A DNA stretch of 64,000 nt from a bacterium (GTDB lineage: Bacteria > CLD3 > SB21): positions 186,001 to 250,000 of the forward strand of contig JABWCP010000002.1 of assembly GCA_013360215.1 (NCBI GenBank), given 5' to 3'. The notes under the pieces are model-generated. The model did no database searches. It saw only the letters and a program-made list of their open reading frames with translations, and was not told where the DNA came from. How positions within the stretch are numbered: position 1 is the first letter of the stretch; each line of letters opens with the position of its first letter. The translations under genes and the position numbers were made by a program. Below, one piece after another: positions 37,764-46,511 of this stretch.

Positions 37764-38654
37764 TTACTTGACTTTAATATCTTCTCCGGCATTCCATTCG
37801 ATCAGGATCGGACTCGCCACGTAAATGGATGAATACGTTCCAACGACAATACCGGTCAACAGAGCCCATGCAAATGTGCGAATAACCTCACCGCCGATCA
37901 TCAGCAATACAATAACCGACAACAAGGTTAATGTCGATGTCATCACCGTACGGCTCAGAGTTTCATTAATGCTTTTATTGATGACTTCTCCAAAGGTCGT
38001 ACCACGTTTGATAAGGCGTGTATTCTCACGAATACGATCAAATACGACTATGGTATCATTTACGGAGTAACCAATGATGGTCAGCAAAGCGGCAACGGCA
38101 CCCAGCGAAAACTCAAGTTGCAACGCGCAAAATAAACCGATGGTGATGATCACATCATGGAACAAAGCCGCCACGGCAGCCATGCCCCATTTCCAATGAA
38201 AACGAATCGCAAGGTAGACAACAATGAATAGAAGTCCCCAAATCGAAGCCCAGATGGCGGAAACTTTAAGTTCATCGCCGATCTTGGGACCAACCTGACT
38301 CACCGAACGTAGTTCAACCGAATTGCCGGGAAAGTTATCGTTCATCAGCTTTAAAACGGTCGGCGCTACTTCGTTATTTTGTTCCAAAACGTGTATTAAC
38401 ACTTCATTTCCATTTCCGAAGTCCTGAATACGGTCAGAGCTATACTTCGAAGAAACAATGCTGCGAACTTTTTCCAATTCCACTTTGGAATTAAACTTAA
38501 CTTCGATGGACGTACCGCCGACAAAGTCAACGCCGTAATTAAGTCCCCGGAAAAAGAATAACAATAAGCTGATTAAAATGAGTATACCCGAAAAAATGTA
38601 CGCATTGCGACGCGTATCGACAAGCGGGTAATTTTTATTTACAAACAATTCCAT
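37764..38654 (-). CDS. secF: Protein translocase subunit SecF
   Basis: 296 aa. Six membrane helices and the RND-type signatures: FFFRGLNYGVDFVGGTSIEV near the N-terminus, the large periplasmic loop (about 45-125), LEFSLGAVAALLTIIGYSVNDTIVVFDRIREN with the functional Asp, and the C-terminal SRTVMTSTLTLLSVIVL. With SecD it uses the proton gradient to finish protein export at the inner membrane. It starts 29 bp after secD. Confidence 0.97.
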   Translation of the reverse strand: MELFVNKNYPLVDTRRNAYIFSGILILISLLLFFFRGLNYGVDFVGGTSIEVKFNSKVELEKVRSIVSSKYSSDRIQDFGNGNEVLIHVLEQNNEVAPTVLKLMNDNFPGNSVELRSVSQVGPKIGDELKVSAIWASIWGLLFIVVYLAIRFHWKWGMAAVAALFHDVIITIGLFCALQLEFSLGAVAALLTIIGYSVNDTIVVFDRIRENTRLIKRGTTFGEVINKSINETLSRTVMTSTLTLLSVIVLLMIGGEVIRTFAWALLTGIVVGTYSSIYVASPILIEWNAGEDIKVK

Positions 38655-38683
38655 TATCTGTACTCCTCGAAAATTTCGTTATT

Positions 38684-40618
38684 TTATGCGCTGGTTTTGG
38701 TATAGGAAATACCGATACTCATCTGACGTTCAATCGTAGAACGATCGTAGATGAGATCCATAATAAAGCGCGACACAAACACACCGGTGAAGATCGTAGT
38801 GACGATACCGATCATCAGCGTCAAAGCAAAACCTTTGATCGGACCGGTACCAAATTGGAACAACACGATACCTGTACCAAATGTTGTAAGATTGGCATCT
38901 ACGATCGTAACAAAAGCTTTTGCAAAACCGGTTTCGATCGCTGCACGCACTGTTTTTCCGAGGCGAATTTCTTCACGAATACGTTCATAAATTAGCACGT
39001 TGGCATCAACCGCCATACCCATCGTAAGTACGATACCCGCAATACCAGGCAGGGTAAGTGTAAAACCGAAACCAGTGAGAACTCCGAAAAGTAATAGAAC
39101 GTTGATTACTAATGCCATATCCGCCACAGCGCCGGACATACGGTAATAAGCCACCATCGCTAAAGCGATAACCACGAAGCCTATCCAAAATGCCATTTTT
39201 CCGCTGTCAATCGAATCCGCACCCAACGAAGGACCGATCGTACGCTCTTCCATCACGTGAACCGGCGCGGGCAGTGAACCGGCACGCAGCGCAATAGCAA
39301 GGCTCTTGGCTTCGATGAGGTTTTCCATGCCTGTGATTTGCGTGTTACCGCCTGAAATTTTTTCCTGAATATTCGGAGCGGATTGAACTTTGTTATCAAG
39401 AACAACGGCAATGCGTTTGCCGACATTAGCACCGGTAACGATCGCCCACCGTTTACTGCCTTCGGGTGTCATTTTAAGCGTAACGATCGGGCGTCCGGCC
39501 AATCCCGGATCCATGCCCTGATAAATATCCTGTTTCGCTTCGGTGATCACGGCGCCCGATAATTCGGGTTGTTTTTTCACCAAATACAACGCGTGGTGGC
39601 CTTCAAAAATAGGTTTTGAGCTGAAGATGATATCATTGGATTCACCGATCACCTGTTGTACGCCCGGCTTCATTTTGACACGTTCGCCGACCTGATAATA
39701 GAGCATGGACTTAACGTATTCAAAATTATTTTCGGGAACCAATACATCATATTGAGACGAAACCAAAAGTTTCGTTAATGGTTTATCTAGATTAGCGAGT
39801 GCGGAAGAATCTTTTTGTGAGGAATCGGAAGAAGACTTTTGAAGTTCCGCCGACAACCCTGTACCGCCATCCGATGATTTTTTCGACGTATCGGCCGAAA
39901 TGGCACCGGCGCTGATTTTGCCGCTAACCGTATCTACTTTTGCAAAATACACATCCAAGCGTTCCAACGCTGTACCCAAATCCTGCGGATCTTTGACCAG
40001 TTTAAATTCAAGCAACGCCGTTTGCTGTATCAGATTTTTAGCTTGAGCCGGATCTTCGACGCCCGGTAATTCCACGATTATACGATGGTCGCCTTGCTTT
40101 TGAATGGTGGGTTCGCTCACACCGAATTGATCAACACGATTACGAATGATCTGCTGTGCTCGGTCCACGGCATCTTTGGATTGCTCATCCATAAACTTAA
40201 CTACGTCCGCATTGTCCTTGAAGCGTTCACCCCAATAGGCCGGCATAGACAATTTTGCTTCTTCAAAATGAGCACGTAGAACATTGGAAAAAACGGCATC
40301 CGGATTTTTACGGTATTCTTCAGCCGCTTTTTCAAAAACCCGTGTAAACTCGGCATCCTTGGTTTTGGCTATACTCTCATAGAGCGTTACCACATCCGTT
40401 TCCATCACAAGATGTATACCGCCTTTGAGGTCAAGACCTAAATTGATAGATTTGGACTGCAGTTCATTAAGCTCTTTCGTGCCTTCGGGCGTTTTGAGCA
40501 TTTCTTTTTTCTGTGCATCAGACAAATTATAAAATTTGAATGAAGGCCAAAGCGCGAACAGCGATAAGGCTGCACAGACCACAATGATCACCGCTCTGAC
40601 ATTTTTACTCTTAATCAT
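38684..40618 (-). CDS. secD: Protein translocase subunit SecD
   Basis: 644 aa. N-terminal helix, then SINLGLDLKGGIHLVMETD, a large P1 periplasmic region (about 70-460), then five membrane helices with GIVLTMGMAVDANVLIYERIREE. A Ser/Asp/Lys-rich, low-complexity insert (about residues 235-275: KKSSDGGTGLSAELQKSSSD) sits in the periplasmic part. SecDF helps pull exported chains out of SecYEG. Expressed from the strong promoter 60 bp upstream, with secF behind it. Confidence 0.97.
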   Translation of the reverse strand: MIKSKNVRAVIIVVCAALSLFALWPSFKFYNLSDAQKKEMLKTPEGTKELNELQSKSINLGLDLKGGIHLVMETDVVTLYESIAKTKDAEFTRVFEKAAEEYRKNPDAVFSNVLRAHFEEAKLSMPAYWGERFKDNADVVKFMDEQSKDAVDRAQQIIRNRVDQFGVSEPTIQKQGDHRIIVELPGVEDPAQAKNLIQQTALLEFKLVKDPQDLGTALERLDVYFAKVDTVSGKISAGAISADTSKKSSDGGTGLSAELQKSSSDSSQKDSSALANLDKPLTKLLVSSQYDVLVPENNFEYVKSMLYYQVGERVKMKPGVQQVIGESNDIIFSSKPIFEGHHALYLVKKQPELSGAVITEAKQDIYQGMDPGLAGRPIVTLKMTPEGSKRWAIVTGANVGKRIAVVLDNKVQSAPNIQEKISGGNTQITGMENLIEAKSLAIALRAGSLPAPVHVMEERTIGPSLGADSIDSGKMAFWIGFVVIALAMVAYYRMSGAVADMALVINVLLLFGVLTGFGFTLTLPGIAGIVLTMGMAVDANVLIYERIREEIRLGKTVRAAIETGFAKAFVTIVDANLTTFGTGIVLFQFGTGPIKGFALTLMIGIVTTIFTGVFVSRFIMDLIYDRSTIERQMSIGISYTKTSA

Positions 40619-40684
40619 TCGTTCAGATCCTCCGATAAATCTATTAAGTATTTAATTATCAGCAGTTTTGAAAAAAACGCGCCT

Positions 40685-40713
40685 AATATAGATGGCCGTA
40701 TTCATAATGTCAA
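40685..40713 (-). promoter_or_regulatory. Strong sigma-70-type promoter of secDF
   Basis: Minus strand TTGACA, exactly 17 bp, TATATT: the best consensus match in the window. Predicted +1 about 40678, giving a 60-nt leader. Confidence 0.8.
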
Positions 40714-40743
40714 GTTTATTCAAAATGAAGGAATGTACCTCAT

Positions 40744-41121
40744 CTAATCCGTACAACCTTGCGCCGCTAATGACGAATCATCAATTGCTGTTCGTATGAA
40801 TTTATACGATGTCACATCGTCAGTTAATGTCAATGTATCCTTTACAACTTCCCAGTTTATCGTAATGTAGCCATCGATAATAAAGTCATCACCATCAACG
40901 GTATATTGATAAAACTGAATATCGAAACATGTATCGCCATCCGCTTTGACGGCATCAACATACACTACTTTATCAAAGTCTAAATAATTAACATAACCGT
41001 CAAATTCTCCGTACCACTCCGTACCATTAAGTGGAAAATTAGGTTTGTCGTCGCAACCGGAGAAAATCAATATCGTACATGTACTAACAACCCAAAAAGA
41101 CAAAAAATTATTAACTTTCAT
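40744..41121 (-). CDS. Small lipoprotein, lipocalin-like
   Basis: 125 aa from the ATG at 41121 (GGGGACG upstream; an ATG seven codons earlier is unlikely). Lipobox FSGC. After a short linker comes a beta-rich domain, GTEWYGEFDGYVNYLDF...YTVDGDDFIIDG...KDTLTLTDDVTSYKFIR, the N-terminal W and alternating strand pattern of small lipocalin-like lipoproteins. The C-terminus ends in a Cys. A second protein with a similar plan is at 51833. Binding partner unknown. Confidence 0.65.
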   Translation of the reverse strand: MKVNNFLSFWVVSTCTILIFSGCDDKPNFPLNGTEWYGEFDGYVNYLDFDKVVYVDAVKADGDTCFDIQFYQYTVDGDDFIIDGYITINWEVVKDTLTLTDDVTSYKFIRTAIDDSSLAAQGCTD

Positions 41122-41148
41122 ATCGTCCCCTTTTTTTGGCAAAGCTCT

Positions 41149-42192
41149 TTATTTTATTTTTATAGAATCTGCGTTTCCTGCATTATACTGAATTAAATAT
41201 TCCAACGGCCACCAAGTGATAATACCGGTGCCGCCGCCTGTAACAACGGCTTTACCATCCGGAGAGGCTGCCATAGACCATATTCCACGCTCTTGCGCTT
41301 TACGAATATCTTTTAGTCTTTCCAATCCCTTGGTTCTCCACAATGTCAGATCCCCATCCCCGTCACCGGTCACAAAATAGTTTCCGCCCTCAAGCCAACA
41401 CATTTTTTTTATTTCACCATCATAAACTACCGTTTGTTCGTGCGCGTCGTTTGCTCGATTCCAAACTGAAATAGCGTCCACACTGCCTGTGAGAATCCGA
41501 TTCCCTTCCGGAAAAAGTAACATCGCATTGATAGGATCACCTTCAGCGTAGGTACGAACATCATGCCCCGCTTTCATATCCCAAATTAAAATTTTTTTAT
41601 CCCAGCTTACCGATACAAATACATTGGGGTCCGATGTAAAGACTATATCTGTAACCGCATCATAATGCCCGTACGGTGACGGAACTTCGATGGGGTGGCC
41701 TGAAAAAAATTTAGTTTGTTTTCCTGTTTCCGCATCCAAAAAAAGGATATTAAAAAAATTACCGACAATTAATTCTCTACCATCCGGTGAATATTTGGCA
41801 AGCTGAATATCATTAGTTTGTTTGTCAATAAACCACTGACGATGACGGTCCGCGAAGGAATACATTCCGATGCTTCCGGTGGATTGCGTATTGTCACTTG
41901 TTGTAATAAAAAATCGGTTCCCATCCGGCGAAAACCCGTTTACTAAAACGGCATCCGGCATCATATCCGATACCCATATTACATTTCCGGTTGCAAATTC
42001 TATAATTTTTGTATGCTTATTTTCTCCCCCACAAATCAGAAACTTGCCATCCGGTGAGAATTGTACGGAATTGACGATTTTACCGTCGCCGATAGAAAAT
42101 GTTTTGGGTTGTTCTGTCGGTTTAGGATTACTTCCAGAGCCACTACAAGCTATCAGCGTTGAAAAGAGAATGGGAATAAACAGGCTTCGCAT
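41149..42192 (-). CDS. WD40-repeat lipoprotein
   Basis: 347 aa from the ATG at 42192; the frame extends further upstream but that part has no signal. Lipobox LIAC, Gly/Ser spacer, then about six WD40-type blades: IVNSVQFSPDGKFLICGGE, FVSVSWDKKILIWDMKAG, ILTGSVDAISVWNR, FVTGDGDGDLTLWRTKG, SMAASPDGKAVVTGGGTGII. A beta-propeller held on the membrane is likely a protein-binding platform. No enzyme domain is present. Same strand as the small lipoprotein downstream (27-bp gap). Confidence 0.85.
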   Translation of the reverse strand: MRSLFIPILFSTLIACSGSGSNPKPTEQPKTFSIGDGKIVNSVQFSPDGKFLICGGENKHTKIIEFATGNVIWVSDMMPDAVLVNGFSPDGNRFFITTSDNTQSTGSIGMYSFADRHRQWFIDKQTNDIQLAKYSPDGRELIVGNFFNILFLDAETGKQTKFFSGHPIEVPSPYGHYDAVTDIVFTSDPNVFVSVSWDKKILIWDMKAGHDVRTYAEGDPINAMLLFPEGNRILTGSVDAISVWNRANDAHEQTVVYDGEIKKMCWLEGGNYFVTGDGDGDLTLWRTKGLERLKDIRKAQERGIWSMAASPDGKAVVTGGGTGIITWWPLEYLIQYNAGNADSIKIK

Positions 42193-42344
42193 ATATTTTT
42201 TTCCACAATGGTTTACGATTTTGTCGTGGTAATTGTCTAAAAAGGGCACTAAATTAGCCCGTTCAAACTTGAGAATCAAGCGTAGAATCTCAATTACTCA
42301 CGTTCTATTTTTTGAATACCACGCTATCATTTTAAAGGTTAAAT

Positions 42345-43289
42345 ATGGCCGTTAAACGACCGACAAAGACAAAAAAAACAAAACGTGCTTCCCCTAAAAA
42401 CAACTCACGCTCTAAAAAACAACCGCTGATTAGAACAACAGTTAGTCGTAACGTCAAAAAGACTTTTCCCGTCAGTATTAATGTGCCGCAGATCGAAAAC
42501 CTTTTGTCCGAGCTTGAATACGGCGAAGAACTGGCTGAGTATTATGATCTGATTTATTCAGAAAAGGTAATCCACCAAATTCAATCTCCTTTTTTTCAAA
42601 TGTTGATCAAAAAATACGGTATTCGGTCGGCTTGCGATTTATCTTGCCGTTCCGGTCAAACGCTTGCGGCATTATCCAAACTGGGCATCAAAAATCTAGC
42701 CGGTGTTGACGTAAGCTCCAAAATGCTTGATCTTGCGCGTAAGCGTTGCCCCTCTAAAACCCAGTTTTATCAAAGTGAGTTATTTCTCGCTCCGCACACC
42801 ATCGGCGATGATACCAAGTTTGATCTTGTTTTATGTTCGCGCGACGCATTGCCTTTGGTTCTGGATGACGAAAGCCTTCTAGGGTTTATGGCGCAGGCGC
42901 GCAATCTGCTTTCACCCAACGGTATTCTTGTCGTAGAAACATGGAACTATGATAAAATCTGGCGCCGAAAAGAACGCTTCATGCCTGTGATGGATCGGTG
43001 CAGCAATAAACAATCTCTGCTGTTTTTTATCGAAAACGATTTTCACGGCGAATTATTGGTACATAATGTAGTCAAACTCGAAAAAAATAAATTTGAATGG
43101 TTCTTACGAACCATTTCAACACCCATTCGCCCGCTCACGCGCAACGAAATGGAGTTCTTCGTAAAAGAAGCAGGGTTTGAAAAATATGGTTTTTTGGGTA
43201 ACTACGCAGGCTCACCATTTAATACAGCAGAGAGCGCGTACTGTATCATGCTTGCAATGAATAATACAAACACCATAACGGTTTCATAA
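42345..43289 (+). CDS. Class I SAM-dependent methyltransferase with basic N-terminus
   Basis: 314 aa. The first 45 residues are Lys/Arg/Thr rich (RPTKTKKTKRASPKNNSRSK), a tail that could bind RNA or DNA. A Rossmann methyltransferase follows (about 55-235): motif I is DLSCRSGQTLAALSKLGI, where DxGxGxG is usual, so the glycines are partly replaced; GVDVSSKMLDLARKRC gives the acidic SAM-ribose ligand; FDLVLCSRDALPLV is motif IV. AAAGG lies before the ATG. Substrate unknown. It is unpaired with its neighbours. Confidence 0.75.
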   Translation: MAVKRPTKTKKTKRASPKNNSRSKKQPLIRTTVSRNVKKTFPVSINVPQIENLLSELEYGEELAEYYDLIYSEKVIHQIQSPFFQMLIKKYGIRSACDLSCRSGQTLAALSKLGIKNLAGVDVSSKMLDLARKRCPSKTQFYQSELFLAPHTIGDDTKFDLVLCSRDALPLVLDDESLLGFMAQARNLLSPNGILVVETWNYDKIWRRKERFMPVMDRCSNKQSLLFFIENDFHGELLVHNVVKLEKNKFEWFLRTISTPIRPLTRNEMEFFVKEAGFEKYGFLGNYAGSPFNTAESAYCIMLAMNNTNTITVS

Positions 43290-43315
43290 TCGTTTTTCGA
43301 ATTTATTAATAACTC

Positions 43316-43344
43316 TTGCGTGGGACTATATATTAAGTTATACT
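43316..43344 (+). promoter_or_regulatory. Sigma-70-type promoter of the DEAD-box helicase gene
   Basis: TTGCGT, 17 bp, TATACT; predicted +1 about 43351. Confidence 0.65.
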
Positions 43345-43350
43345 GCCCCA

Positions 43351-43583
43351 CTACGATCTATGATCATGAGTTTCTTTTCCGCCTTCAATTCCGCTACCGG
43401 ATTTGTGATCGCTTCAAAAGTGGCTCAAAGTTCGGGTCTCGGCCTCTTACTTCCGCATCATAATCGAATTTAATTTTTAACGGGATATTCGTGCGTCCGA
43501 GTTTTTCACGCCGTATATTTCGTTGGTATTTTTTATCGCTTTAGGATCTCGTCCGTAAAGCACTTTTTAAGAAAGAATGATGT
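43351..43583 (+). other. Long 5' leader of the helicase mRNA
   Basis: About 230 nt of untranslated leader, far longer than elsewhere in this window. It contains a 37-codon frame (43360-43473, starting MIMSFFSAF) without a ribosome site, probably not translated. Long leaders are common on cold-induced helicase genes, where they control stability and translation; this is an inference from position and length, and I see no conserved cold-shock box. Confidence 0.45.
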
Positions 43584-44906
43584 ATGGCTTTCAAGCAACT
43601 TCATGTCATCGAACCTATTTTACAAGCACTCAAATCGGAGGGTTATACCAAACCAACCCCTATTCAGGAACAAGCTATTCCTCTGATTTTGAACCACAAA
43701 GATTTGCTCGGCTGTGCACAAACGGGTACAGGAAAAACAGCGGCATTCGCGATTCCGATATTGCAACTCCTGTTTCAGTCGTCATCGGTTCATATCCCGC
43801 GTAAAACCCACGCGCTTATTTTAACTCCGACGCGTGAACTGGCAATTCAAATCGGTGAAAGTTTTACGGCGTATGGTCGTCATACGGGATTGCGACATGC
43901 CGTGATTTTTGGCGGTGTATCGCAACATGCTCAAACTCAGGCATTGAAAGCCGGCGTCGATATCCTTATCGCCACCCCGGGTCGATTACTGGATCTGATG
44001 CAGCAAGGGTTCGTTCACCTTCAACAACTTAAGATTTTTGTATTAGATGAAGCGGACCGTATGTTGGACATGGGCTTTATACATGATGTGAAAAAGATTG
44101 TCGGTAAGTTACCCTCCAAACGTCAAACGCTCCTTTTTTCAGCCACGATGCCTGCTGAAATCCAAAAGTTAGCACATTCAATTTTATCGCATCCCGAACA
44201 AGTCTCCGTCACGCCGGTATCATCCACGGCTGAAAAAATCGAACAAACAGTTTATTTTGTCAATAAGCCCGATAAAAAAAACTTACTTATTCATGTTTTG
44301 CGAAACCCTGAAATTATTTCAGCCCTGATTTTTACACGAACCAAACACGGAGCTGATAAAGTAACGCGGGATTTGCTCAAAGCCGGTGTTACTGCGGAAG
44401 CCATTCACGGCAATAAATCCCAAAACGCCCGTCAACGTGCTTTAGGAAATTTTAAAAATGCTAAAACCCGCGTTCTGGTAGCTACAGATATCGCTGCGCG
44501 CGGCATTGATGTGGATAATTTATCCCATGTGATAAATTATGAAATCCCTAATATACCTGAAACCTATGTTCACCGAATCGGTCGCACGGGACGAGCCGGT
44601 ATGAGTGGTACAGCTATTTCTTTTTGTGATCCGGAGGAACGCGCCTATTTGAAAGATATACAGAAATTAATCGGGAAAACTATCCCGGTTATGGATATGC
44701 CGGCCGCTGTGACTCCCGCAAAAGCCGCGGCTAACACCTTACATGATCATGGTACAAAACCGCATCAGGCTAAACAACACGGGCGCCCACAACAAAAAAC
44801 GGGTTCATCGGATCGGAGAACTAAACAAAAAACGCAACACCAAACCGGTAAACCCAAAGATCATCGCAGTTGGTTTAAGAATACTTTTAAAAAGAGAGAA
44901 GATTAG
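43584..44906 (+). CDS. DEAD-box RNA helicase (RhlE/DeaD-like)
   Basis: 440 aa. Q motif [12 protein letters not shown], Walker [24 protein letters not shown], then ARGIDV and [10 protein letters not shown]: a complete two-RecA core (about 1-370). The tail (about 375-440) is Lys/Gln/His/Pro rich and disordered-looking, giving non-specific RNA binding. It unwinds short RNA duplexes during ribosome assembly or RNA decay. RhlE is the closest subfamily by core and tail, but the exact class is not certain. Followed by an intrinsic terminator. Confidence 0.96.
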   Translation: MAFKQLHVIEPILQALKSEGYTKPTPIQEQAIPLILNHKDLLGCAQTGTGKTAAFAIPILQLLFQSSSVHIPRKTHALILTPTRELAIQIGESFTAYGRHTGLRHAVIFGGVSQHAQTQALKAGVDILIATPGRLLDLMQQGFVHLQQLKIFVLDEADRMLDMGFIHDVKKIVGKLPSKRQTLLFSATMPAEIQKLAHSILSHPEQVSVTPVSSTAEKIEQTVYFVNKPDKKNLLIHVLRNPEIISALIFTRTKHGADKVTRDLLKAGVTAEAIHGNKSQNARQRALGNFKNAKTRVLVATDIAARGIDVDNLSHVINYEIPNIPETYVHRIGRTGRAGMSGTAISFCDPEERAYLKDIQKLIGKTIPVMDMPAAVTPAKAAANTLHDHGTKPHQAKQHGRPQQKTGSSDRRTKQKTQHQTGKPKDHRSWFKNTFKKRED

Positions 44907-44914
44907 ATAAAATA

Positions 44915-44944
44915 AAAACTCCCTTCAAAATGAAGGGAGTTTTT
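44915..44944. terminator. Intrinsic terminator of the helicase gene
   Basis: 13-bp perfect stem AAAACTCCCTTCA / TGAAGGGAGTTTT with a 3-nt loop and T-run. It lies 4 bp from the 3' end of tRNA-Glu and can serve that gene also. Confidence 0.9.
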
Positions 44945-44947
44945 GTG

Positions 44948-45019
44948 TAGCGCGTACGGGAATCGAACCCGTATTACAGCCTTGAGAGGGCTACGTCCTA
45001 ACCGTTAGACGAACGCGCC
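44948..45019 (-). tRNA. tRNA-Glu(CTC)
   Basis: 72 nt without encoded CCA (CAC follows). Anticodon loop CTCTCAA gives CTC, reading GAG. Acceptor GGCGCGT pairs with ACGCGCT, so the terminal pair is G1-U72 instead of the usual G-C. D-arm CGTCTAACGGTTAGGACG and T-loop GTTCGATTC are normal. The strong promoter just upstream and the shared terminator fit a single-gene transcript. Note the contrast with tRNA-Ser, which encodes its CCA. Confidence 0.94.
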
Positions 45020-45030
45020 ATGAACTGCGG

Positions 45031-45060
45031 AATATATACACCCGATCCCGCGTTTGTCAA
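45031..45060 (-). promoter_or_regulatory. Promoter of tRNA-Glu
   Basis: Minus strand TTGACA, 18 bp (GC-rich), TATATT; predicted +1 about 45024, five bases before the tRNA. Confidence 0.75.
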
Positions 45061-45112
45061 GCAGGTTTATCATTTATGCGTAATTATTTTTAATAAAAAA
45101 TAGATTAAAATT

Positions 45113-45454
45113 ATGACAGAGATTCAATCACCGGAAATGTTAGATGCTTTGCTAGAGAAATCGTTGAATACTACGGTGCTTCTCTTCAAACACAGCAACA
45201 GTTGCGGGACTAGTGCGTACGCGTTGGAACAAGTTGAAATTTTTTTGTCGGAATATCCGGGATGGAATGATCGTTGCGGCATGATTGTCGTTCAGACGCA
45301 TCGTACGATTTCTAACCGCGTTGCCGATTTATTTGCTATCACCCATCAAAGCCCGCAGATTTTTGTCATTCAAAACAAAGAAGTCCTATGGCATAAATCG
45401 CATCACAGCATCACCAGCGACGCGATTAAAAAAATCGTTCTCTCGCTATTCTAA
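45113..45454 (+). CDS. ytxJ: YtxJ-like bacillithiol-system protein (DUF2847)
   Basis: 113 aa with a thioredoxin-like fold: TTVLLFKHSNSCGTSAYAL with a single active-type Cys, where YtxJ proteins have KHS..C, and the cis-Pro block FAITHQSPQIFVI near residue 82. YtxJ proteins are thought to remove bacillithiol from proteins (monothiol bacilliredoxin). A second Cys (about residue 47) is not in a CxxC. It suggests the cell makes bacillithiol, as several FCB bacteria do. The gene starts 93 bp after the divergent tRNA-Glu. Confidence 0.85.
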   Translation: MTEIQSPEMLDALLEKSLNTTVLLFKHSNSCGTSAYALEQVEIFLSEYPGWNDRCGMIVVQTHRTISNRVADLFAITHQSPQIFVIQNKEVLWHKSHHSITSDAIKKIVLSLF

Positions 45455-45485
45455 CACACGTGGAAATAAGAGTTGCCGTATCCGT

Positions 45486-46511
45486 TCATAGGTTAACTTC
45501 ATAACCCAAAACGATGGTTTTGTAGCGGAAAGGTTCTACTTTTTGGGTAAATTCCGTTTGCGAATAAGCGGCTCGTATGAATAGTCGTTGATTGGCGGCT
45601 GTTTCATATGAAAGTTTGATGTGCGCGCGATTATCCTGAACAGAATTGGTATATAACAAATTTCTAGTGATTTTATTCTCTCGGGGTATATCACGTCTAA
45701 CGTAATCGGCTAAAAAATATAAACCCCAACGTTCATTGATATGTTTGCCAATAACAATATGGGCTTCCTGCTCTAATGAATAATTGAGGGTATATTTGGA
45801 TACACGCCATGATGCGATATAGCGCCCATTAATAATCCATGTACCCGAGTAGTCCAGCCCTGTTTCCATACCATTGCGCCAACCATTGTTTTTACTCGGA
45901 TAAGTCAATGGATCCGTCGTGGAAGCAAAAAAACGTTCCGTAAGGAAACCGGTGAAAACTTTCAAATATTCTGCGCTGGACCATACTAATCCAATAACGC
46001 CGGCGCGGGACGCAAAGCGATTTTCATGTTCCACTTTGGAGATATTACGTTCAAATCGCAATTCTGCAAACGCGCCCATCCTTTGTCCGAAATAATATTC
46101 GCCACGGGATTGAAGATTATACAAAGTCGCACGCACATCCGGTCCTGAAAGTCCATACTGTTGAGTGCGCCAATTAGTATTTAACGACCACACCCATGCG
46201 CCGCTCGCATAAACGTATTCTGTGCTGGCATGCGAAGTCCATGCATGACGTTCGTATGACGTATTATAATCTTCGTAACGTCCACGTCCTTGAAACGTAA
46301 GCTGATGTTCTCCGAATACGAATTGATAGCGCCCAGAACCCGCTGCCGCCATTAAAAATTGTCGGCTGGTTGACGTTCGATTTGATATAACAGGACCGGT
46401 CTCGCCGCCAATACGCCAATCAAAAGTACCGGCGTATAGTGTCGTTTGAAAACATACAAAATAGATGCCTATGAAGTTTATTCGGGCCAACAGAAGTGTT
46501 TTGGCTTTCAT
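45486..46511 (-). CDS. Outer-membrane beta-barrel candidate
   Basis: 341 aa. Signal peptide (residues 1-28, ending LYAG). The mature part is nearly all alternating strands with many aromatic residues (RYEDYNTSYERHAWTSHAST, YASGAWVWSLNTNWRTQQY, TIVLGYEVNL at the end), the pattern of a 12-16-stranded outer-membrane barrel; the terminal hydrophobic residue is Leu. No known family was recognised. It is the last gene of the kinase-regulator-coiled-coil unit (ATGA overlap with the upstream gene). Its task could be export or surface contact. Confidence 0.72.
   Translation of the reverse strand: MKAKTLLLARINFIGIYFVCFQTTLYAGTFDWRIGGETGPVISNRTSTSRQFLMAAAGSGRYQFVFGEHQLTFQGRGRYEDYNTSYERHAWTSHASTEYVYASGAWVWSLNTNWRTQQYGLSGPDVRATLYNLQSRGEYYFGQRMGAFAELRFERNISKVEHENRFASRAGVIGLVWSSAEYLKVFTGFLTERFFASTTDPLTYPSKNNGWRNGMETGLDYSGTWIINGRYIASWRVSKYTLNYSLEQEAHIVIGKHINERWGLYFLADYVRRDIPRENKITRNLLYTNSVQDNRAHIKLSYETAANQRLFIRAAYSQTEFTQKVEPFRYKTIVLGYEVNL

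Noticed and set aside
42269-42290. TTGAGA...TCTCAA resembling the feo palindrome core
   Set aside because: Arms are only 6 bp and the spacing differs greatly from the feo element; likely chance.
43360-43473. 37-codon frame in the helicase leader
   Set aside because: No ribosome site and no sign of a regulatory peptide (no run of one amino acid).
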